Shown here: positions 25,905-34,569 of the stretch, piece after piece
How the letters are laid out: each line of letters begins with the position of its first letter
Position numbering within the stretch: the first letter of the stretch is position 1
Assembly (NCBI GenBank): GCA_028704555.1
Contig: JAQWFD010000024.1
Coordinates: 1-59,673, forward strand
Source: Desulfobacterales bacterium
GTDB taxonomy: Bacteria > Desulfobacterota > Desulfobacteria > Desulfobacterales > JAQWFD01
DNA length: 59,673 nucleotides
Direction: 5' to 3'
Notes under the pieces: model-generated
What the model was told of the DNA's origin: nothing
What the model saw: only the letters and a program-made list of their open reading frames with translations
Database searches by the model: none
Made by a program: the position numbers and the translations under genes

Positions 25905-28900
25905 ATGAATTTTATAAAATTTGCGATTAAAAAACCGGTCACCATCGCCGTCGGAATCATTCTCATCGTTCTGTTCGGTCTGATCGGTCTGAACAAACTT
26001 CCGGTGCAGCTGGCGCCGGATACCCAGATGCCTCAGATCGAGATCTACACCATCTGGAGCGGCGCCTCGCCCAGTGAGATCGAGAGCGAGGTGGTCAATG
26101 AACAGGAAGAGAAGCTCAAAAGCCTTCAGAATCTCCAGAAAATGGAAAGTTCGTCTTATAACGATTATGCAAAGATAACCCTCACCTTTGGCCTGGAGAC
26201 GGACATCAACACGGCCATGCTCCGCGTATCCAATAAACTGGATGAAGTCTGGAGTTATCCGGACAATGTCCAGAAGCCTATTCTGAGCAGCTCCGGAGCA
26301 TCCAGCAAACCTATCATCTGGCTGCAGTTGAAAATGAAATCCGGAGACCCGAAGGAGATCGTCAAGTACCAGACCTATTTTGAAAACGAGATCCAGCAGT
26401 ATATCGAGCGGGTGGACGGCGTGGCATCCCTGATGGTGTTCGGCGGGACAGCCCAGCAGCTGGAGATCGTTCTGGACCCGGATAAGATGGCCCGGCACAA
26501 CATTACCATCAATGAGGTGATGGCCAAGGTGACGGCTGCCAATCAGGATACATCTGCCGGAACCCTGGGTATTGACCAGAAAAATTACCGGATTCGAACG
26601 TCCACCAAATTTCAGAATGAAAAAGATCCGCTGGATGTGGTAATGTTTGATGACGGCTATAAGCGGATTTACCTGCGGGATATTGCTTCCAGCCGCATCG
26701 GGTATGAACCCCAGTTCGTTTCCGTGATGGACGATGGCACCGAAGGCCTCGTCATTGCCGTTAAACGACAGCAGGGCGCCAATGTGCTGGAAATCATCGA
26801 CAATGTCCGGGTGGTGGTGGACCGGCTCAATACCGAGGTGCTGCCGGAAAAGAACCTGGAGATCAAGTGGAATTATGATGAAGCGCCCTATATCCTGAAA
26901 TCCATTCAGATCGTCAAACAAAATGTGCTGATCGGCGGGATTCTAGCCGTGGTTGTGCTGCTGATGTTTCTTCGGAGCTTTCGGTCCACGCTGACTACGG
27001 CGTTGGCCATTCCGGTATCGGCCGTTGGCACATTTATTTTTTTGTGGCTGTTTCATCGCAATCTGAACGTGGTCAGCCTGGCCGGTATCTCTTTTGCCGT
27101 GGGGATGCTGGTGGACAATTCCATTGTGGTGCTGGAAAATATCGACCGACACCGAAAAAAGGGCAAACCCATATTTAATGCCGTCAGTGATGGCGCCACA
27201 GAGGTATTCGGCGCCGTAGTGGCCTCAACGCTGACCACCGTGGCCGTGTTTCTGCCCGTGGTATTCATACAGCAGGAGGCCGGGCAACTGTTCCGGGATA
27301 TTGCCATTGCGATCACCGCCTCTATTCTCATCAGCCTTGTGGTATCGGTAACTCTGATTCCGACGGCCATGAATCTGCTGTATAAGAATGCCCGTGTAAA
27401 ATCGGAAGCGCAGGGGGGGGGGATCATCAACGCAATCGGGGGCTTTTTTGTCCGCCTGATTATGGCGGTCTCAGGTGGTTTTCAGAAGAACGCCTTTACC
27501 CGGCTGGCATGCGTGATCGGTTTTACCGCGTTTTCCCTGGCAGCTTCCTGGTACCTCATGCCCAAGGCCGAATACCTGCCGCAGGGCAACCAGAATATTG
27601 TCATGAACATTCTGGTGCCGCCGCCCGGCTACAGTTCGGAAAAGCGCCATGAAGTCGGAGAATATGTCTACAGCCAGGTCAAGCCATATATCGAGCAGGA
27701 CGGTCTGGACGGAATTCCCCAGCTCAAGAATATATTTTACGTATCCGCGGATATGATATCCATGTTCGGCGTCATATGCACGGATGAACATGAAACCGAG
27801 GCCAAAAAAATCATACCGCTGATGAACCGGATCATTCAATCCATACCCGGCATGTTCGGCATCAGCGTTCAGCCCGGTATTTTTGAATCCGATATAGGCA
27901 AAGGCCGGTCCGTGGATGTCAATATTTCCGGAGAAGATCTGAACCAGATCGTGGGCGGCGCACGGGAATTGTTCGGCGCACTCGGTCAGGCCGTTCCCGG
28001 GAGCCAGATTCGTCCGGTGCCGTCGCTGGAAATTTCTTATCCCGAATGCAACATCGTTCCGGACCGGCGGAAATTGTCCACCAGCGGCCTGAACGAATCG
28101 GAGCTGGGTGAGTACGTGGACGTGTTGATGAATGGAAGAAAGATCGATGAATACCGGCCCGATGGGGGGTATCAGATCGATCTGGTGGTCCGGGGAGAAG
28201 AAACCGATTTTAAAACGCCTGAAGACATTCTCAACTGCAGTATCGTCAACCATTACGGCCAGCTCATCCGGATCGGCGATGTGGCCCGGATCGACTATAT
28301 CCAGGGAATGACCCAGATCGACCGGCTGGAGAAAAAACGAAACGTCCGCCTGGAGGTTACCCCGCCTGCAGATATGCCGCTTCAGAGGGCCATGGAAACC
28401 ATCGACGGTATCGTCAACCAGATGGAAAAAGACGGAAAACTTGGCGGGCTCGATGTACAACTGGGCGGAAATGCCGACAAACTGGTGGAAACCCGTCTGG
28501 CCCTGCAGTGGAATCTGCTGCTGGCCCTGGCTATCACGTATTTGTTGATGTCGGCGCTGTTTGAAAATTTTTTCTACCCTCTGATCATCATGTTTTCCGT
28601 CCCTCTGGCCGCTGCCGGCGGATTTATCGGCCTGATGCTGGTCAATCGGTTCGTTGGGCCTCAATCCCTGGATGTGCTGACGATGCTCGGCTTTATTATC
28701 CTGATCGGAACGGTGGTCAACAACGCCATTTTGATTGTTTACCAGTCGCTGAACAATGTCCGGTATGAAGGCATGGAGGGTATGGCTGCCATCACCGAGT
28801 CGGTGCGGACCCGAATCCGTCCGATTTTCATGAGCGCCAGTACGAGTATCTTGGGGATGCTGCCTCTGGCGTTGTCCACCGGCCCGGGCAGTGAGATGTA

Positions 28901-29027
28901 CCGGGGGATCGGAAGCGTTCTTCTGGGTGGACTGGCGCTGTCCACCGTGTTCACGCTCTTTGTCATACCGGCGCTGCTGGCGTTTGTTATCGGATTTGAA
29001 ACGAGACAGCGGACGCCGGCCGCATGA
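25905..29027 (+). CDS. RND family efflux transporter, inner-membrane pump
   Basis: A 1040-residue proton-driven multidrug or solvent exporter of the AcrB/MdtF class, full length for the family. The N-terminus MNFIKFAIKKPVTIAVGIIL is the typical first helix. Large periplasmic loops follow (residues about 35-335 and 560-860), and the TM4 proton-relay motif is GMLVDNSIVVLENIDRHRKK. The second half repeats the fold (MLGFIILIGTVVNNAILIVY). AGGAAG precedes the ATG. Several very long open frames on the other strand across this gene are shadows. Confidence 0.95.
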   Translation: MNFIKFAIKKPVTIAVGIILIVLFGLIGLNKLPVQLAPDTQMPQIEIYTIWSGASPSEIESEVVNEQEEKLKSLQNLQKMESSSYNDYAKITLTFGLETDINTAMLRVSNKLDEVWSYPDNVQKPILSSSGASSKPIIWLQLKMKSGDPKEIVKYQTYFENEIQQYIERVDGVASLMVFGGTAQQLEIVLDPDKMARHNITINEVMAKVTAANQDTSAGTLGIDQKNYRIRTSTKFQNEKDPLDVVMFDDGYKRIYLRDIASSRIGYEPQFVSVMDDGTEGLVIAVKRQQGANVLEIIDNVRVVVDRLNTEVLPEKNLEIKWNYDEAPYILKSIQIVKQNVLIGGILAVVVLLMFLRSFRSTLTTALAIPVSAVGTFIFLWLFHRNLNVVSLAGISFAVGMLVDNSIVVLENIDRHRKKGKPIFNAVSDGATEVFGAVVASTLTTVAVFLPVVFIQQEAGQLFRDIAIAITASILISLVVSVTLIPTAMNLLYKNARVKSEAQGGGIINAIGGFFVRLIMAVSGGFQKNAFTRLACVIGFTAFSLAASWYLMPKAEYLPQGNQNIVMNILVPPPGYSSEKRHEVGEYVYSQVKPYIEQDGLDGIPQLKNIFYVSADMISMFGVICTDEHETEAKKIIPLMNRIIQSIPGMFGISVQPGIFESDIGKGRSVDVNISGEDLNQIVGGARELFGALGQAVPGSQIRPVPSLEISYPECNIVPDRRKLSTSGLNESELGEYVDVLMNGRKIDEYRPDGGYQIDLVVRGEETDFKTPEDILNCSIVNHYGQLIRIGDVARIDYIQGMTQIDRLEKKRNVRLEVTPPADMPLQRAMETIDGIVNQMEKDGKLGGLDVQLGGNADKLVETRLALQWNLLLALAITYLLMSALFENFFYPLIIMFSVPLAAAGGFIGLMLVNRFVGPQSLDVLTMLGFIILIGTVVNNAILIVYQSLNNVRYEGMEGMAAITESVRTRIRPIFMSASTSILGMLPLALSTGPGSEMYRGIGSVLLGGLALSTVFTLFVIPALLAFVIGFETRQRTPAA

Positions 29028-29067
29028 AGATCCGAATACCGAATCCATAAAAGCTGGAGAGGAAATA

Positions 29068-30345
29068 ATGATAATGAAAAAGTGGTGTGTCCTGATGATT
29101 GCGTTTGTGTTGAGTGTGCCTTCCGCTTACGGAATCACGCTGGAAGAGCTCCAGCGCTCGGCAGTAAGTAATCGGGATATCGTCAAAAGATATCAGGCCG
29201 ATGTTGAACAGCGGGGCCAGCAGATCCGGGAGGTGAAAGGTGAATTTCTTCCATCGTTCGATGCCGGTTATACGTTCAACCGGCTTGATGATGACGGCCT
29301 GTATGAATACAAGGAAAATGATGCGGCCTTCGGCACGGTCTCCTGGAACGTGTTTGCCGGTTTCAAGGATAAATATAACCTGAAGGCAACTGAAACGCTG
29401 CAGGAAATTGACCGCCTTTCGCTCAGTGCCCTGAAACAGGATATCCAACGGGTCGTTGCCCTGAACTATCTGACGGTTTACCGCGCTCGGGCGAATCTGA
29501 AAGTTACCGAGGACGCGGTAAATCTGTACCGGGACCGTTACCGGGATGTTCAGCTGAAATACGAGGTGGGCATCCTGAAAAAAAACGATCTGCTCAAGCT
29601 CAAGGTGGAACTGGACAATGCGGTTCAGGATGCCAGGCGCGCCGGGGCAGAGGTCAGCAAGAGTTTAAATGACCTGAGCCGGCAAACCGGGGTTGTCGTT
29701 TCTCTGGAAAAACTGGATTTTGGCTGCTTTGATGCGCTGCCGGCAAAGGCGGGTTATCCGGAGTATGAAGCGCAGCTGATGGCCCGGAGGAGCGAGATCA
29801 AGGCGCTGGTGAAGGCCAAAGAAGCGGCCGGCTATCAGGTGATGGCGACGAAATCGTCACTGTATCCGCGGGCAGATCTGTCGGTCAGCTACGGGAACAA
29901 CCATTATGATGACTATTTTTACGGCAGTTCAGATCTTAACGAAGCTGAGGTCCGGTTTCAGGGCACGGTATCCATTAACCTGTTTGACGGGATGAAGAAA
30001 TACGCCCGGATCAGCCAGGCCCGGATCGAAGAGAAAAAAGCCGGATATGATCTGACCGAGCTGGAAGATGACCTGAAAACCCGCCTGAAAAATGCACTGC
30101 TGGATTTGGATGTGGCCGTTGACAATCTGGAAGTGGCGCAAAGCAGCCAGCTCGAGGCTGAAGAAAACCTCCGTGTGACGGATCTGTCTTTCAAACAGGG
30201 GCTCAGCACCTCTACGGATATTCTGGATGCCATATTTTTTCTGTCCAGAGCCCGGTTTAATATCATCGATGCCTACACGCAGGTGTTCGGCAGCTATTTT
30301 GAACTCCAGCGGCTCGTTGAAGGGTTCGAGCAGTATGAATCATAG
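29068..30345 (+). CDS. TolC family outer-membrane efflux protein
   Basis: I start at ATG 29068 (GAGAGGA upstream). The 425-residue precursor has a signal peptide cleaved near SAYGITLEEL. It shows the two-fold repeat of outer-membrane efflux proteins, with long heptad-rich helices such as LKVTEDAVNLYRDRYRDVQL and the matching second-half segment LEAEENLRVTDLSFKQGLST. It closes the tripartite efflux operon and is followed by a strong terminator. Confidence 0.92.
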   Translation: MIMKKWCVLMIAFVLSVPSAYGITLEELQRSAVSNRDIVKRYQADVEQRGQQIREVKGEFLPSFDAGYTFNRLDDDGLYEYKENDAAFGTVSWNVFAGFKDKYNLKATETLQEIDRLSLSALKQDIQRVVALNYLTVYRARANLKVTEDAVNLYRDRYRDVQLKYEVGILKKNDLLKLKVELDNAVQDARRAGAEVSKSLNDLSRQTGVVVSLEKLDFGCFDALPAKAGYPEYEAQLMARRSEIKALVKAKEAAGYQVMATKSSLYPRADLSVSYGNNHYDDYFYGSSDLNEAEVRFQGTVSINLFDGMKKYARISQARIEEKKAGYDLTELEDDLKTRLKNALLDLDVAVDNLEVAQSSQLEAEENLRVTDLSFKQGLSTSTDILDAIFFLSRARFNIIDAYTQVFGSYFELQRLVEGFEQYES

Positions 30346-30385
30346 TGTTTGAAGGCGAAGGGGCGTTAGCGCTTCCTGCCACAAT

Positions 30386-30420
30386 GAACACCCCGGGAGT
30401 GTCGCACTCCCGGGGTGTTC
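30386..30420 (+). terminator. Intrinsic terminator of the efflux operon
   Basis: GAACACCCCGGGAGTG and CACTCCCGGGGTGTTC form a perfect 16-bp stem around TCG, followed by TTGCTTCTT. It lies 40 bases after the TolC stop codon. Confidence 0.75.
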
Positions 30421-30495
30421 TTGCTTCTTGCCTATTTCCTTAAACGAAGAGCTCCTCAAGCGACAGCGCTCCTCAGTCCGCCCGCAGGGCGTTAC
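30421..30495. repeat. Repeat B, copy 3 (half element)
   Basis: It carries only the right half of the family: AAACGAAGAGCTCCTCAAGC, GACAGCGCTCCTCAGTCC and CCGCAGGGCG. It sits between the convergent tolC and arfB genes. Confidence 0.55.
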
Positions 30496-30497
30496 CC

Positions 30498-30911
30498 TTA
30501 ATCGATGACCTTTCCTCTCAGGGCCTTGAGCCGCCCCCGGCCGGTTTTCTGATCGAGACGTCTTTGCCGGGAGCCACGGGACGGGCGGGTTGGCCTGCGG
30601 GGTACGCGCGTTTCGGTAACGCCGATAATTAACTCCCGGAGCCTTTTTATGGCATCTTCCCGGTTTTTTTCCAGACTGCGGTACTGCTGCGCTTTGATGA
30701 CGATTTCTCCCTCCCGGGTGATGCGATGATCCCGGAGCTTCAGCAGCCGTTCTCTGTATACATCGGGCAGCGATGACGCATGGATGTTAAAGCGCAGGTG
30801 GACGGCGGAGGAAACCTTGTTTACATTCTGTCCCCCCGCGCCCTGAGCCCGAATTGCATTGATTTCAATTTCGCTGACGGGTATGGATATCGTGGCAGTA
30901 ATTTTCAGCAT
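30498..30911 (-). CDS. arfB: Peptidyl-tRNA hydrolase ArfB, stalled-ribosome rescue
   Basis: A 137-residue class I release-factor-like protein. The catalytic GGQ is in IRAQGAGGQNVNKVSSAVHL near residue 28. The C-terminal tail is very basic (RVPRRPTRPSRGSRQRR, then KTGRGRLKALRGK), as needed to enter the empty mRNA channel. It lacks the stop-codon recognition domain of full release factors, matching ArfB/ICT1. It is monocistronic and convergent with the efflux operon. Confidence 0.93.
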   Translation of the reverse strand: MLKITATISIPVSEIEINAIRAQGAGGQNVNKVSSAVHLRFNIHASSLPDVYRERLLKLRDHRITREGEIVIKAQQYRSLEKNREDAIKRLRELIIGVTETRVPRRPTRPSRGSRQRRLDQKTGRGRLKALRGKVID

Positions 30912-31051
30912 GTTCTGTATGTCGCTTCGGTAGCTTCAGTTGACGTTTGGTTGTCTGTTTCAGTCTTTTCATCCGTTCAAGTCGTGCCGATGCGTCTCTT
31001 CATCCTGCAGACAGTATTCGACAATGCGTTTGCAGTGAACCGCCGTTGTCT

Positions 31052-31252
31052 TTAAGAAGGGTATCCCGGATCTGTTTTTTGTGAGTATCTCTTTTCGACC
31101 AGTTCCAGGAGTGTGTTTAAATTCGCGCTGTAAACAATAATTTCCGGATCATTCAGTCCGGAGCCAGTGGATTTGAATTCGGAAATGATCTGCCTGTAAT
31201 AATCACCCGTGGCTTCTGGACCCATGCCTCCGATAATTCCGATCGTTTTCAT
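31052..31252 (-). pseudogene. N-terminal fragment of an aspartate/glutamate racemase
   Basis: The 66-residue frame begins MKTIGIIGGMGPEATGDYYR, the characteristic start of RacD/Asp-Glu racemases. It then diverges and stops after about 60 residues, whereas intact enzymes have about 230. No continuation was found in any frame of the 140 bases downstream. I read it as a 3'-truncated, non-functional relic. Confidence 0.65.
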
Positions 31253-31318
31253 AATGTCTGATCCGTGAAATATGTTAATGCCGTGTGGCCCGTATCCATT
31301 TACACGAACTTGGAGTCG

Positions 31319-31984
31319 TTATTTTTTGAGTTCGGCGATAAATTTATTGGAAGATTCAATGGCCGCGTTCATCTGTTTGAGCAGGGCGTCAATTTTTCCC
31401 TGCAGTGATGAAAATTCGGTCTTCAGTGAGCCGATTGCCTGGGCATTGAGGTTGTGTTTCAAAAACAGGACATTGTCTCGGAAAATGTTCAGCACCGGTT
31501 CCATGCTTTTTTCAGCCCGATGCATACTGGCGAGCATTTTCCTGTATTGGGATCGGGTCGCATCCAGCTGCTGTTTGCTGGATCGGCGCAGCTCCGCGTT
31601 CTGGTAAAGACCCAGCTCGTCCTCCCATTCCTCAAACAGGTCATCGGCAACCGATTCGACCTTGTCAATCCTCGAGGATACTTCCTGAGCGGCCGCTTCA
31701 CTGTCTTCATACCCGGCGTTCAGTTTTTCATAGGCCTTTTTCAGATCGGTATCTTTCAGTTGAACCACCGAACCAAACTGTTCCAGCGCTGACTTGAACT
31801 GTTCCTGTGCATCGGTCTGGGAATCTCTGGCGTCTTCCACCCGGTCGACCAGGATATCCCGTTTATGAATCCCCACCTTTTCCATGGCGCCATAATAGGC
31901 TTTGGAGCAAGCGCCAAGCAGAGAACCCGTCAGGACCGAAAGGATGATTACCTGAAAAACAATAACATGTTGTTTTTTAAGCAT
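31319..31984 (-). CDS. DUF2959 family lipoprotein
   Basis: A 221-residue predicted lipoprotein: an N-terminal hydrophobic signal ends at the lipobox LLGAC, so the mature protein starts at that cysteine. The rest is almost all alpha-helical with heptad patterns (VEDARDSQTDAQEQFKSALE; LKKAYEKLNAGYEDSEAAAQ) and the family segment YYGAMEKVGIHKRDILVDRV. The function of DUF2959 proteins is unknown; a periplasmic coiled-coil scaffold fits the sequence. It is a single gene. Confidence 0.85.
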   Translation of the reverse strand: MLKKQHVIVFQVIILSVLTGSLLGACSKAYYGAMEKVGIHKRDILVDRVEDARDSQTDAQEQFKSALEQFGSVVQLKDTDLKKAYEKLNAGYEDSEAAAQEVSSRIDKVESVADDLFEEWEDELGLYQNAELRRSSKQQLDATRSQYRKMLASMHRAEKSMEPVLNIFRDNVLFLKHNLNAQAIGSLKTEFSSLQGKIDALLKQMNAAIESSNKFIAELKK

Positions 31985-32109
31985 AAAGTCACCCGTTATC
32001 TCTCAGACAAGGGTTAGTGGTGAAGTGAACCTGATTTTTCCGGAACGCTTCTTTAAATTATATCGCACCCGTCCAAATATCAAGAAAAACGCTGATGATC
32101 AGGGCGCGA

Positions 32110-32577
32110 TCAGCCTCGATAAAGAGCGGTGAGACCTTTCAGAAAGTGTCTGAGGAATTGATCCCCGCAGAGTTTATAGTGTTTATGCCCCGGCCTTCTG
32201 AATAAAGCGGTCAGTTCCGATTTGGATATATCAATATTGGCCAGATTCAAAATGCCGAGCATATCCTCCTCTTTCAATTCCAGGGCAATCCTGATTTTCT
32301 TCAGTATGACATTGTTGGTCAGCGGCAGGACGGGATTTTCCGTCTGGTCGGGCCTGGTTTCTTTTCGGCCCCGTTTATGAACAATGAATCCATCCAGAAA
32401 AAGGTTCATAAGCGTATCGCTGCATTCCACGAAGCCGGTTTCGTCCTCAGTTTTTAGCAGAGCGGCAAGGTCCGAGCGGTCAATTTCGTGCCCGGAGAGT
32501 TTAAAAATTTCAATCATTGTTGAGTCGCTGATATCCAGAGCGTAACGGAACCGTCGTAATATATCGTTGTTTATCAT
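32110..32577 (-). CDS. DUF1456 family protein (YehS-like)
   Basis: A 155-residue protein with two tandem copies of the DUF1456 module. Each opens with a related phrase (NNDILRRFRYALDISDSTMI and NNVILKKIRIALELKEEDML), followed by the DI/EIDRSDLAALL or DISKSELTALF segment. The C-terminal FLRHFLKGL matches the first repeat's LMNLFLDGF. It is cytoplasmic, with no known activity. Full length for the family, monocistronic. Confidence 0.88.
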   Translation of the reverse strand: MINNDILRRFRYALDISDSTMIEIFKLSGHEIDRSDLAALLKTEDETGFVECSDTLMNLFLDGFIVHKRGRKETRPDQTENPVLPLTNNVILKKIRIALELKEEDMLGILNLANIDISKSELTALFRRPGHKHYKLCGDQFLRHFLKGLTALYRG

Positions 32578-32631
32578 GATTTACTCCTGATGATGGTCAA
32601 TGGGCTGATTCAGCCCTGTTCGGAGATTCTG

Positions 32632-32970
32632 TCACATATTGGTTTTGGGGAAAGTGATACAATGGATTGTTTCCAGGGTGAGCAGGCCCTTCGGAATCAT
32701 TGTGTTAAGCGTTGGCAGCAGGCTGGCGATTCGTTCCGAAGTGTCCACGATTTCGATCACAATCGGCAGGTCCTCCGACAGGCGAAGGAGCTTGGCCGTG
32801 CGCAGCTGCTTGTCGGCCCCGAATCCCATGATGCCGCGCAGGACAGTGGCACCACTTATTCCGTGCTGCTGGGCCTCTTCGACAATAGCCTCGTATAAGA
32901 GACGACGCCCGAATTTGTCACTCTCGCCAATAAATATTCGAAGCAGCTGTGTTTCCGTTGGGTGATGCAT
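32632..32970 (-). CDS. DUF190 (PII-like) protein paired with the fluoride channel gene
   Basis: A 112-residue protein with the DUF190 pattern: LLRIFIGESDKFGRRLLYEA, then GISGATVLRGIMGFG and LPIVIEIVDTSERI. DUF190 proteins have a PII-like fold and often accompany crcB; a sensing or modulating role is inferred. It begins 25 bases after the crcB stop, so the two are very likely cotranscribed. Confidence 0.88.
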   Translation of the reverse strand: MHHPTETQLLRIFIGESDKFGRRLLYEAIVEEAQQHGISGATVLRGIMGFGADKQLRTAKLLRLSEDLPIVIEIVDTSERIASLLPTLNTMIPKGLLTLETIHCITFPKTNM

Positions 32971-32994
32971 GGTTGACCCCCTTATAATCCTGAC

Positions 32995-33372
32995 TTAAAT
33001 GGTTCTGCCGATCGCCTGGCCGAGTACAAAAAATCCGACCCCGGCCACAATCTGAAATACGATATTGCCCAAACCTGCCAGAAGCTCCGCACCGGCCAGT
33101 AGCTGACCGGTCTCGGATGCAAATGTGGAAAATGTGGTAAAGGCGCCCATGAATCCGGTCAGGATGATGGTGCGCATTTCGGAACTGATGGCCCATCGTT
33201 CGCCCGCGATGGAAAGTACGATGCCGAAAAGAAAGCAGCCGAAGATGTTGACAACAGCCGTTCCCCAGGGAAACCCCCGGCCCAGCCACCGATAGACAGA
33301 TCCGGATAACCAGTACCGGGCCAGAGTACCGCAGGCGCCGGCAATGCCAATCCCAATCAATTTTTCTAACAT
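32995..33372 (-). CDS. crcB: Fluoride ion channel CrcB/Fluc
   Basis: A 125-residue four-helix membrane protein exporting fluoride as a dual-topology dimer. Family motifs are present: GACGTLARYWLSG, GTAVVNIFGCFLFG (with the conserved asparagine), GFMGAFTTFSTFASET. It lies just upstream of the DUF190 gene. I looked for a fluoride riboswitch in the 190 bases upstream and saw none. Confidence 0.93.
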   Translation of the reverse strand: MLEKLIGIGIAGACGTLARYWLSGSVYRWLGRGFPWGTAVVNIFGCFLFGIVLSIAGERWAISSEMRTIILTGFMGAFTTFSTFASETGQLLAGAELLAGLGNIVFQIVAGVGFFVLGQAIGRTI

Positions 33373-33566
33373 GATTTACCTCGTTGTCGTAAATACTGAA
33401 TCCCATTGTTGCAAAAGGCGAGAATGCTCTGTCTTCAAGCTAACATTCTTCAGTATCAGGAAAGCCGTTTTATGACAAGTCCAAGGGATTGTTTTGCAGC
33501 CCTCGGCCGGTCCGCCGCAAGCGTCCGGGTCGAAAATTCTGCAGTGAATCTTCCCGTTTCGAAAGA

Positions 33567-34505
33567 TTACCTGCCGGGCAGTTGCCCTCGTGTCGAGAGC
33601 TCTCCGGGAAGCAGTGACGCATAGATGAAATTATTCAGCGGGACGTCGACGCGGGCTGAGCGTGCCAGACGGACCACCGCTCCATTTTGGGCCTCCAGTT
33701 CGGAGGGGCGCTGTTTCATGATATCCCGCTGCATGGATGCGGTGCCCTGGACGGGCAGGGCATCAAAGAATCCCATGGAGCGTTCGATAAGGTTTTTATG
33801 GATCGGAATGTCGAGCGCACGAGCGAGTTGGTAAATTTCTGTCAGGGATGTTTCCAGCAACCCCCGGGTTTCCGGGAGCGATCGGATGACACCGATCGGT
33901 GCACGGGTGATGGCGCCCACGCCGCTGAAGGTACAGATGAACAAAAATTTTTTCCACATGGCCGCCCGTATGCTGTCCGGGATGGCTGCCTTGATGCCCG
34001 CCTGCTCGAGTATTCGAAGTATGTCCCGGGTTCTTTGGGTCGGGGTATTGTCCAGCTCTCCTATGGCGATATATGGTTCAATCCCTAAGTGGCGGATATG
34101 GCCCGGCCCGGCAATCATGCTCATAATGTTACACAATCCTCCCAGCACATGGCTTTCCCCCAGGATTTGCGCCAGTTGATCCGGAGCTTCCACGCCGTTG
34201 AGAAGGGGCAGCACGATTGTGTCCGGTCCGATCATCGGGCGCATGGCATTGCCGACCTCCGTGAGCTGCCAGGATTTGACCGCCACGATGACCAGATCCA
34301 CGATGCCCGTTTCGCTGGGGTTATCGGTACACTGAACCGAACTCAGTTGAAAATCTCCCTGGATACTGTTGATTTTCAGTCCCCCGGATTTCATGGCCTG
34401 AAGATGTTGCCCCCGTGCCATGAATATCACGTCGTGACCGGCCCGGGCCAGGCGTGCCCCGAAATAGCCGCCGACTCCGCCGGCTGCAAATACGACTGTC
34501 TTCAT
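33567..34505 (-). CDS. panE: 2-dehydropantoate 2-reductase (ketopantoate reductase family)
   Basis: A 312-residue NADPH-dependent enzyme expected to reduce ketopantoate to pantoate for coenzyme A synthesis. The N-terminal Rossmann motif is AAGGVGGYFGARLARAGHDV. The catalytic-lysine region is VDLVIVAVKSWQL, with substrate-contacting LLNGVEAPDQL and the C-terminal helix segment AAMWKKFLFICTFSGVGAIT. The length is normal. Related family members act on other 2-oxo acids, so the substrate is likely but not certain. Confidence 0.87.
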   Translation of the reverse strand: MKTVVFAAGGVGGYFGARLARAGHDVIFMARGQHLQAMKSGGLKINSIQGDFQLSSVQCTDNPSETGIVDLVIVAVKSWQLTEVGNAMRPMIGPDTIVLPLLNGVEAPDQLAQILGESHVLGGLCNIMSMIAGPGHIRHLGIEPYIAIGELDNTPTQRTRDILRILEQAGIKAAIPDSIRAAMWKKFLFICTFSGVGAITRAPIGVIRSLPETRGLLETSLTEIYQLARALDIPIHKNLIERSMGFFDALPVQGTASMQRDIMKQRPSELEAQNGAVVRLARSARVDVPLNNFIYASLLPGELSTRGQLPGR

Positions 34506-34569
34506 TTAAACCTCCTGGATGAATTAAAGTTAATTTGATGGTTGTTTTTCTGCTTTCGGGAAGACGGGT

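Noticed and set aside
25677..26921. A 414-codon minus-strand open frame opposite the adaptor and pump genes
   Set aside because: It spans the boundary of two well-supported genes on the other strand and has no motif.
27471..29048. A 525-codon open frame on the minus strand across the RND pump gene
   Set aside because: It lies fully antisense to a full-length, motif-rich RND gene and has no recognisable domain or ribosome-binding site; long antisense frames are common in GC-rich coding sequence.
33373..33566. A fluoride riboswitch upstream of crcB
   Set aside because: No sequence resembling the conserved pseudoknot core was seen on the minus strand.
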